Source of the DNA: Clostridiales bacterium | Lineage (GTDB): Bacteria > Bacillota > Clostridia > Saccharofermentanales > Saccharofermentanaceae | Reading direction: 5' to 3' | Assembly: GCA_017478485.1 (NCBI GenBank) | Contig: JAFVDI010000013.1 | Coordinates: forward strand, 21,192 to 85,191 | DNA length: 64,000 nt | Shown: piece after piece, positions 59,317-64,000 of the stretch | Layout: each line of letters begins with the position of its first letter | How positions within the stretch are numbered: the first letter of the stretch is position 1 | Program-made: the position numbers and the translations under genes | The notes under the pieces: generated by a model | Database searches by the model: none | Told to the model about the DNA's origin: nothing | Seen by the model: only the letters and a program-made list of their open reading frames with translations

Positions 59317-60597
59317 TTACGCTGCTTGGTCGCCGCCCGCAGCAAACTTCTCTCTGATCGGTGCGATGTCTTTATATGAGATCGTCTTCTTCTCGAGCAG
59401 CATTTCGATGACCGCCTCAAGGAACTCACGGTTCTTTCCGAGAAGCTGCTTCGTCTTGAGATAGTAGCGTGAAAGCTCTGTTCCCGCTGCATTATCCAGG
59501 CGATCGTAAACCTTCTGTGAGGTCTCATGGCCATGGCACCAGGACAGGAAATCGTAAGCCGCAACATTATCCAAAAGTCTTCTCATGTGGTCGTTGGCAT
59601 CATGGAGATCTCTATTTACGCCCATGTCAGTCTCATTGAGGATCAGTTCAGTAGCAGCTTTTCCAGCGAGGTCGATCATTATTTCGTACTCAACATTTTT
59701 GAAATCCTCGAAACGGTGAGCTTCCCTGTTTCTGTGAACCAGTCCCTTGGCTCTTCCCAAGCCCGCTTCAATGGAAACAAAGGCCACCTGACCCGGGAAA
59801 AACACTTCTGAAATGACAGCGTGTCCGGCCTCATGAACAGCCCGTCTCCTGTCGCTGACAGGATTGTTTTCCGCCACTTCAGTTCCGCCGAAGATCTTAC
59901 GGATAACAGCTTTTCTGATATCTTCCTGGCTTATGCGCTTTTTGCCTTCGTATCCTGCATAAATGCCTGCCTCGTTGACAACCATCTCAAGATCGGCACA
60001 GGAATGGCCTTCAGAGAATCTCGCGATCTCCTCAACATCAATGTCCTTGGCGACTTTCTTATCCTTGAGATAGAAAGAGATGATCTTTTTTGCATCTTCT
60101 ATCTCTGGAAAATCCATGAAAAAGGTCTTGTCAAAACGACCGCTCCTGACAAGTGACTCAGGGAGTTTGCGATAGTCATTGCATGTACCCAGTACTAAAA
60201 CTTCCGACTCTTTTACATCGTCAATGCATGCCTGTACAGCAACATATTCTTCAGCATCACGATGATAAACGTCTTCGTTCGCAAACTTATCGAGATCATC
60301 CAAAAGAACGATCGAAGGTGCCGCTTTTTCGGCCTCCTCGAAAGTCTCTCTGATAAAATCGACAAAAGCGCCGTCAGGTCTGTCTTTTCTGATAGTGAAA
60401 GTCTTAAGACCTGCTTCCTTAATGAACGACTTAGCCATAAGAGTCTTGCCGATCCCGGGTTCTCCGCTCAGCAGGATTCCCTTCGGAGCAGACACGCCGA
60501 GCCTCTTGTATTTTTCAGGATCCCTGATGATGTCGATGATCCTGTAAAGCTCCTGCTTGATCCCTTCATAACCAATTACTCTATCCAGTTCTCTCAT
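59317..60597 (-). CDS. Soluble FtsH-like AAA+ metalloprotease
   Basis: 426 aa from ATG 60597 (GAGGTG 6 nt upstream). AAA domain: VIGYEGIKQELYRII, Walker A LLSGEPGIGKTLMAK, Walker B SIVLLDDLDKF, SRH ESLVRSGRFDKTF. Peptidase M41 domain: AVHEAGHAVISEV (zinc HEAGH), then GVNRDLHDANDHM with the third ligand. The N-terminal TM and periplasmic part of FtsH are absent, so it is cytosolic, and the M41 domain is short. Likely an accessory ATP-dependent protease. First gene of an operon with the SLOG protein and 58.5 kb gene; its promoter carries box B. Confidence 0.87.
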   Translation of the reverse strand: MRELDRVIGYEGIKQELYRIIDIIRDPEKYKRLGVSAPKGILLSGEPGIGKTLMAKSFIKEAGLKTFTIRKDRPDGAFVDFIRETFEEAEKAAPSIVLLDDLDKFANEDVYHRDAEEYVAVQACIDDVKESEVLVLGTCNDYRKLPESLVRSGRFDKTFFMDFPEIEDAKKIISFYLKDKKVAKDIDVEEIARFSEGHSCADLEMVVNEAGIYAGYEGKKRISQEDIRKAVIRKIFGGTEVAENNPVSDRRRAVHEAGHAVISEVFFPGQVAFVSIEAGLGRAKGLVHRNREAHRFEDFKNVEYEIMIDLAGKAATELILNETDMGVNRDLHDANDHMRRLLDNVAAYDFLSWCHGHETSQKVYDRLDNAAGTELSRYYLKTKQLLGKNREFLEAVIEMLLEKKTISYKDIAPIREKFAAGGDQAA

Positions 60598-60633
60598 AGA
60601 AAACACCTCATTTCTGTTTTGATCTCACCCTGA

Positions 60634-60680
60634 TTATATGAGGTGCCGTGTCCGCAAATTGTCCCATCAGTTCGCAGCTC
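60634..60680 (-). promoter_or_regulatory. GATGGGACAATT-N18-TATAAT promoter (site B)
   Basis: Minus strand: CTGCGAA-N2-GATGGGACAATT, 18 bp, TATAAT (60634-60639). The box equals site A; no -35 hexamer. Confidence 0.68.
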
Positions 60681-60681
60681 A

Positions 60682-61065
60682 TCAGAGCAGTGTCCAGGGG
60701 ATATCGTAGTCCTTTTTATACGTGCCGCCTTTGTCCGCGAAAGCATCCTCGCTTATCTTCAGTCTTCTCCATCTTTTTGCGGCAGTTTTCTTAAGCCATT
60801 TCGCATCCTTGCTGATGCGGCTGACAATAAATACCTCGCCGCCGATCTTTTCGAAATGCGGAATGCAGACAGAAGTTCCCCTCGGTGTATTTACCCTTGT
60901 GTAACTGACGCAGTACTTTTCGCGCTCGACGTGATAGCCCCAATAGTAATACTCGCCCCTGTCAGCTTTTTTGGCTCTCGAAAACTTTTTATGCGCAGTC
61001 TCGTACCGCCTCTGCCTGTGCAGAGCCTTACGCTTTGAACCAAGATAGTGATTAACCTTAGACAT
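60682..61065 (-). CDS. Hypothetical basic protein of the RtcB-PrfH operon
   Basis: 127 aa from ATG 61065, overlapping nothing but 5 nt after the prfH stop. Highly basic N-terminus (GSKRKALHRQRRYETAHKKFSRAKK), then YYYWGYHVEREKYCVSYTR and KWLKKTAAKRWRR. The charge suggests RNA or ribosome binding. Not recognised. Its position directly after prfH suggests a role in the same process (inference). Confidence 0.62.
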   Translation of the reverse strand: MSKVNHYLGSKRKALHRQRRYETAHKKFSRAKKADRGEYYYWGYHVEREKYCVSYTRVNTPRGTSVCIPHFEKIGGEVFIVSRISKDAKWLKKTAAKRWRRLKISEDAFADKGGTYKKDYDIPWTLL

Positions 61066-61070
61066 GGTCC

Positions 61071-61667
61071 TCAACCAACCCTTCTGAACTTCTCTCCTTC
61101 ATATCTGCGGATCGGATTGCCTCTCTCGATCTCCGTGTGTTTCTTCCATGCGCCGTTTGCGGCGGACGCTTCGTTCTCTTTCTGCTTTGCGGCAAGGATG
61201 CCTGCAAGCCTTCTCATCGCCTTCTGCTTGTTCTGCACCTGGCTGCGCTCTTCCGTACATGTAATAACGATCCCCGTCGGCTTATGTAAGACGCGCACGC
61301 CTGTCTCAACTTTGTTGACGTGCTGTCCGCCCTTTCCGCCGCAGTGCATCGTGGTCACTTCGCAGTCCGCGGGATCAAGCCCTCCGACCGCCTCGGCTTC
61401 CTTAATGACGCTGACATCCATGTACCAGTTCTTGCGCTGGTGACCCGGCCTTATGGTGCTTTTCCACACCCATAAGACCGTGCCCTCTAGCATCGAAACA
61501 TCTTCATCAAACTCCATGACGCACGACTTGAATCCGTTGCCGGAATAGTCCTCATTAACTGATACGATGCGCGAGCCCGTGAACTCCTTGAGAAAAGCTT
61601 TGCAGAGCTTTTCCACTCCGACAGAGCACTCAACCGGGCCCTGTCCCGAACTTATCTGTATAAGCAT
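61071..61667 (-). CDS. prfH: Peptide chain release factor homologue PrfH (RF-H)
   Basis: A 198-aa protein, much shorter than RF1/RF2. The catalytic GGQ loop is intact ([19 protein letters not shown]), followed by the family block [20 protein letters not shown]. The codon-recognition domain of RF1/2 is absent. PrfH is known to pair with an RtcB RNA ligase: it releases peptides from ribosomes cleaved in the 16S decoding centre so that RtcB can rejoin the rRNA. Start ATG 61667 overlaps the region of the rtcB stop (GAGGTAAAAATG). Confidence 0.92.
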   Translation of the reverse strand: MLIQISSGQGPVECSVGVEKLCKAFLKEFTGSRIVSVNEDYSGNGFKSCVMEFDEDVSMLEGTVLWVWKSTIRPGHQRKNWYMDVSVIKEAEAVGGLDPADCEVTTMHCGGKGGQHVNKVETGVRVLHKPTGIVITCTEERSQVQNKQKAMRRLAGILAAKQKENEASAANGAWKKHTEIERGNPIRRYEGEKFRRVG

Positions 61668-61669
61668 TT

Positions 61670-62785
61670 TTACCTCTCTTTTCCAGCCTTGAAATTGTAG
61701 ACGGGCTTTATCACTTCCCTGACTTCCACGGTTTCACTTATGGAACGCATGATCTCATCGATGCCACGGTAAGCGACAGGCGCTTCGTCCAAAGTCTCCG
61801 CGCACGCCGAAGTCGTGTAAATGCCCTTCATGTCTTTCTTGAATGCAGATACCGTGTAGTGATTCTGCACTTCCGTTCTCTTGATCTTGCGGCCTGATCC
61901 GTGAGGCGCCGAAAAGTTCCACTCGGGATTGCCTTTTCCAACGCCGAGGATCACACCGTCACGCATGTTGACGGGTATGATGACGTTCTCGCCCTCAAGT
62001 GCAGAAGCAGCGCCTTTTCTAAGGATCTTCGTGCCGTCAGGAAGGTTTCCGATGTAGTTGTGCACCGACTCGTACCTTTCGTTCTCCTTCCACTTCATCC
62101 CCTTGAGGAGCTCGTGAAGGATTATCTCCCTGTTGAGCGACGCATACTTAGTCGCGATCTCGGCATCGTGCAGATAATCATCCATGAGAGGGCCTTCGAC
62201 ATAAGCCGTCTCATAAGGGACGTCCTTACCCATGTTGCAAAGCCTTCTGCGCGCAGCCTCGGTGTAGTAATCCGCAACGTCGTAGCCAAGGTGCCTGCTG
62301 CCCGTGTGGATGATGACATAGCACCCGTCCTCACCCTTATCGACTTCGATGAAGTGATTGCCGCCGCCCAATGTGCCGAGGCTCTTCAAAGCCTTGTCGG
62401 CATTGACGGCGCGCAGACATCTGAGTTCAGAGATCACATCGAAAGAAGCCTTGGAGTGAGGCGCTTTTCGAACCGCAAAACCCGCAGGAACATTGTCTCT
62501 TATCACCCTGTCGAGTTTCGGGAATTCCATCCGTCCTTCCACTTTGGCAACGAGCATTCCGCATCCGATATCAACTCCCATGAGTTGCGGGATTATCTTG
62601 TCCGTAACGGTCATGGTAAGTCCGATCGGGCCGACTTTTCCGGGGTGGCAGTCCGGCATGATCCTTATCTTTGAACCGAGCGATGTCTCATTGTCGCAGA
62701 TCATCTTGATCTGGGCCTTGGCGTAGTCTTCAACGTCACTTGCATAGACTCCCGCCTCAGCGAAAATTCCTTTAATAGTGTCCAT
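61670..62785 (-). CDS. rtcB: RtcB-type RNA 3'-phosphate ligase (RtcB2, PrfH-linked)
   Basis: A 371-aa protein. Metal and GMP-binding motifs: [41 protein letters not shown] and [14 protein letters not shown] with the guanylated His. RtcB joins RNA 3'-phosphate or cyclic phosphate to 5'-OH using GTP and Mn2+. Coupled to prfH, it belongs to the ribosome-repair group. AAAGG lies upstream of ATG 62785. A 28-codon ORF precedes it in the leader. Confidence 0.93.
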   Translation of the reverse strand: MDTIKGIFAEAGVYASDVEDYAKAQIKMICDNETSLGSKIRIMPDCHPGKVGPIGLTMTVTDKIIPQLMGVDIGCGMLVAKVEGRMEFPKLDRVIRDNVPAGFAVRKAPHSKASFDVISELRCLRAVNADKALKSLGTLGGGNHFIEVDKGEDGCYVIIHTGSRHLGYDVADYYTEAARRRLCNMGKDVPYETAYVEGPLMDDYLHDAEIATKYASLNREIILHELLKGMKWKENERYESVHNYIGNLPDGTKILRKGAASALEGENVIIPVNMRDGVILGVGKGNPEWNFSAPHGSGRKIKRTEVQNHYTVSAFKKDMKGIYTTSACAETLDEAPVAYRGIDEIMRSISETVEVREVIKPVYNFKAGKER

Positions 62786-62838
62786 AAAAATATACCTTTC
62801 GTTATGAAAGGGCAGTTATGGGATCTCTTGATTGGGAT

Positions 62839-62925
62839 TCAGTTCACGCCAACAGAAAGAAGGTCCCATGTACCCTTATTATTTAATGATCGTGCAGTTG
62901 TAAATTCTTGTCTTCGCATCTTCAT
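62839..62925 (-). CDS. 28-codon leader ORF upstream of rtcB
   Basis: ATG 62925 has AGGAGG 8 nt upstream, then MKMRRQEFTTARSLNNK to a TGA at 62839. It sits between a strong promoter and rtcB. It could be a regulatory leader peptide that senses ribosome stalling, or a small basic protein. Coding is supported by the ribosome binding site only. Confidence 0.5.
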   Translation of the reverse strand: MKMRRQEFTTARSLNNKGTWDLLSVGVN

Positions 62926-62960
62926 GGCAAGGACCTCCTTTCGTAGAAATATTGACGCTG

Positions 62961-62989
62961 ATTATAACGGTCAAGTTTTCAAAATGCAA
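62961..62989 (-). promoter_or_regulatory. Promoter of the rtcB-prfH operon
   Basis: Minus strand TTGCAT, 17 bp, TATAAT. It begins 6 bp after the Doc gene and lacks the GATGGGA box. Confidence 0.65.
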
Positions 62990-62994
62990 TACCC

Positions 62995-63372
62995 TTATGA
63001 AATGTGCGAGTCTACCCATTTCTTCAGGTCTACATCATCTTTTTCGCTCGCGGCAATGCCCATGATGATGTCCGCAAACTCTTCATTTGTCGCATTCACA
63101 TGCCAGCCGTTGAGCTCGAGCAAAACGAGCAGAACAAGCGCTCCGATCCTCTTGTTCCCGTCTCTGAATGAATGGTTCTTGATAAGCCCGTAAGCAAGTC
63201 GCATGATCTTATCCTTCGTGTCCGGGAAAAGCTCTTCCCCGCCGAAAGTCTGAAACGGTGCCTGCAGCGCAGAGTCGAGCATGCCCTCGTTGAGTACGCC
63301 GCATGAACCGCCGTACCTCTCATATATTGCTTCGTGGAGCATGATTATCTGTTCTTTTGTAAGCGTGATCAT
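62995..63372 (-). CDS. doc: Doc/Fic-family toxin (death on curing)
   Basis: A 125-aa protein. EAIYERYGGSCGVLNEGMLDSAL and HSFRDGNKRIGALV match Doc: the Fic core has NKR in place of GNGR and lacks the second Arg, as in Doc, which phosphorylates EF-Tu rather than AMPylating. Its ATG overlaps the stop of the 40-aa gene (ATGA), the usual antitoxin-toxin order. Confidence 0.88.
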   Translation of the reverse strand: MITLTKEQIIMLHEAIYERYGGSCGVLNEGMLDSALQAPFQTFGGEELFPDTKDKIMRLAYGLIKNHSFRDGNKRIGALVLLVLLELNGWHVNATNEEFADIIMGIAASEKDDVDLKKWVDSHIS

Positions 63373-63491
63373 TTCGCAAGCTCCTTGAATGCCTCATCGA
63401 ATCTGTCCATCATTTCGCTGGCGGCCTTCATCACTTCGCCGTCGCTCAGAGTTTTGTTCTGCTCTTCAATATTCTCGTTTACGTTATCCAT
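63369..63491 (-). CDS. 40-aa antitoxin candidate for Doc
   Basis: ATG 63491 (GGAG 6 nt upstream), product MDNVNENIEEQNKTLSDGEV to LAK. Acidic and helical (MMDRFDEAFKELAK). Position and ATGA overlap with doc are those of a Phd-like antitoxin, but at 40 aa it lacks the Phd DNA-binding fold. It may hold only the Doc-neutralising helix. Confidence 0.65.
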   Translation of the reverse strand: MDNVNENIEEQNKTLSDGEVMKAASEMMDRFDEAFKELAK

Positions 63492-63493
63492 AT

Positions 63494-63661
63494 TCACTCC
63501 AGTTTATAACGCTTCATAAATTCAGCATAAGCCTCAAACGAATCAACAGAATACTCCGTATCATCCGAATCCTGAGATACATCGATCGGCTCGTCCGTGT
63601 TTACAGGAATCGAGATCACTTCCTTTTCCTGACCGGGAATCTTACGTGTATAAGTTAACAT
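63494..63661 (-). CDS. 55-aa acidic protein at the head of the Doc operon
   Basis: ATG 63661 has GGAGG 9 nt upstream; the stop lies 2 nt before the next ATG. It starts MLTYTRKIPGQEKEV and has an acidic middle (DVSQDSDDTEYSVD). Possibly part of the antitoxin. Not recognised. Confidence 0.58.
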   Translation of the reverse strand: MLTYTRKIPGQEKEVISIPVNTDEPIDVSQDSDDTEYSVDSFEAYAEFMKRYKLE

Positions 63662-63704
63662 ATTTTTCTGCCTCCCCGATACATTCAGAATTTCTTACTG
63701 CTTC

Positions 63705-63740
63705 ATTATGAACTCGTGCATGGGACAAAAATCTCCCATC
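63705..63740 (-). promoter_or_regulatory. GATGGGAGATTT-N18-CATAAT promoter (site C)
   Basis: Minus strand: GATGGGAGATTT, 18 bp, CATAAT (63705-63710). Same layout as sites A and B with changes in the box. The box lies in a palindrome, ATGGGA-N8-TCCCAT. Confidence 0.5.
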
Positions 63741-63757
63741 TTGAAAGGAGGTGCAGT

Positions 63758-63847
63758 ATGACTGATTATGAATTACTGAGTGTGATACTCACATTCGGAT
63801 TATTGATAGTTTCGATTATTGCTCTTTGTTTTAAGACAAAGAAATAA
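63758..63847 (+). CDS. 29-aa hydrophobic peptide, Hol_Tox-like type I toxin candidate
   Basis: ATG 63758 after GAAAGGAGG, product MTDYELLSVILTFGLLIV to KTKK. A short acidic start, one TM helix and a basic end match putative holin-like toxins (Hol_Tox) of Firmicutes, often kept in check by an antisense RNA. No antisense promoter was identified. It lies next to an IS element. Confidence 0.62.
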   Translation: MTDYELLSVILTFGLLIVSIIALCFKTKK

Positions 63848-63864
63848 GCCGCCCACGCTTGAAG

Positions 63865-64000
63865 TGACCCCAAATAGTTAGACAAAATCAAGTCTAATGA
63901 AAGGGGTTTTCTTTATGGGAAAAACAGTATACTCGTTCGAAGTACGCCTAGATGCGGTACAAAGGCATCTAGGCGGAATATCGCTTAAGGCTCTTGCTGA
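63865..64000 (+). mobile_element. Left end of an IS3-family (IS150-like) insertion sequence, cut by window end
   Basis: The terminal sequence TGACCCCAAATAGTTAGAC is typical of IS150-group left ends, followed by a short leader and the start of orfA. The right end lies outside the window. Confidence 0.82.
63915..64000 (+). CDS. Transposase orfA of the IS3-family element (partial)
   Basis: ATG 63915 with GAAAGGGG upstream. The visible 28 codons read MGKTVYSFEVRLDAVQ, then RHLGGISLKALA, the start of the IS3-type helix-turn-helix protein. The rest lies beyond the window. Confidence 0.82.
   Translation, partial: MGKTVYSFEVRLDAVQRHLGGISLKALA

Overview
The window is a contiguous piece of a moderate-GC Gram-positive chromosome, most likely class Clostridia (a gut or rumen fermenter). 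The clues are strong AGGAGG ribosome binding sites, many lipobox lipoproteins, an L,D-transpeptidase with ChW repeats (a family typical of Clostridia), a GH9 cellulase lipoprotein, butyrate kinase beside a phosphotransacetylase, and an ECF sigma/anti-sigma/DUF4097 operon. This placement is inferred from gene content. No rRNA gene or CRISPR array was seen.

1-36 kb looks like ordinary chromosome. It holds zinc-ribbon membrane proteins, an SH3 lipoprotein, a GGDEF-EAL protein, buk-pta, the L,D-transpeptidase, the GH9 cellulase, surE with a GT39-like membrane protein, and a metallophosphatase lipoprotein whose frame lacks a normal start codon. Next come a two-component system, a lipoprotein fused to a cysteine-desulfurase-like PLP enzyme, the ECF operon, a GGDEF protein, glycerate kinase, a Nudix hydrolase, an NSS-family transporter, a SpoIIE-type phosphatase and a second two-component system. 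Four intergenic regions carry tandem or long hairpins whose arm sequence is specific to each locus (4.4, 6.9, 19.3 and 35.8 kb).

36-44.9 kb is a variable region. It has a Sel1-repeat protein, GNAT and VOC enzymes, an intact higA beside a 5'-truncated higB, and a dense 15-gene tRNA array on the minus strand. All four tRNA-Leu genes of the array have 5-nt class I variable loops, and several other members are degenerate. Beyond it lie a small ORF with a structured leader, a DUF234-type ATPase, and a YolD/UvrX-type translesion polymerase pair.

44.9-51.9 kb holds a CASTOR/POLLUX-like channel and a run of zinc-ribbon proteins, two of which share a near-identical beta-sandwich module, one fused to a TerB domain.

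52-64 kb is an accessory, stress or defence-like island. It contains an orphan mazE with a 4-codon mazF remnant, a 50-aa prepilin-like protein with a double-glycine-leader peptide, a NADAR protein, a DnaB-type helicase, DUF503, two unknown genes, a WYL regulator, and an operon of a soluble FtsH-like AAA+ protease, a SLOG protein and an unknown. It continues with the RtcB-PrfH RNA-repair and ribosome-rescue pair, a Doc toxin operon with two tiny upstream genes, a Hol_Tox-like peptide, and the left end of an IS3-family element cut by the window edge. Several island promoters share two exactly spaced sequence signatures, which suggests a common regulator, possibly the WYL protein.
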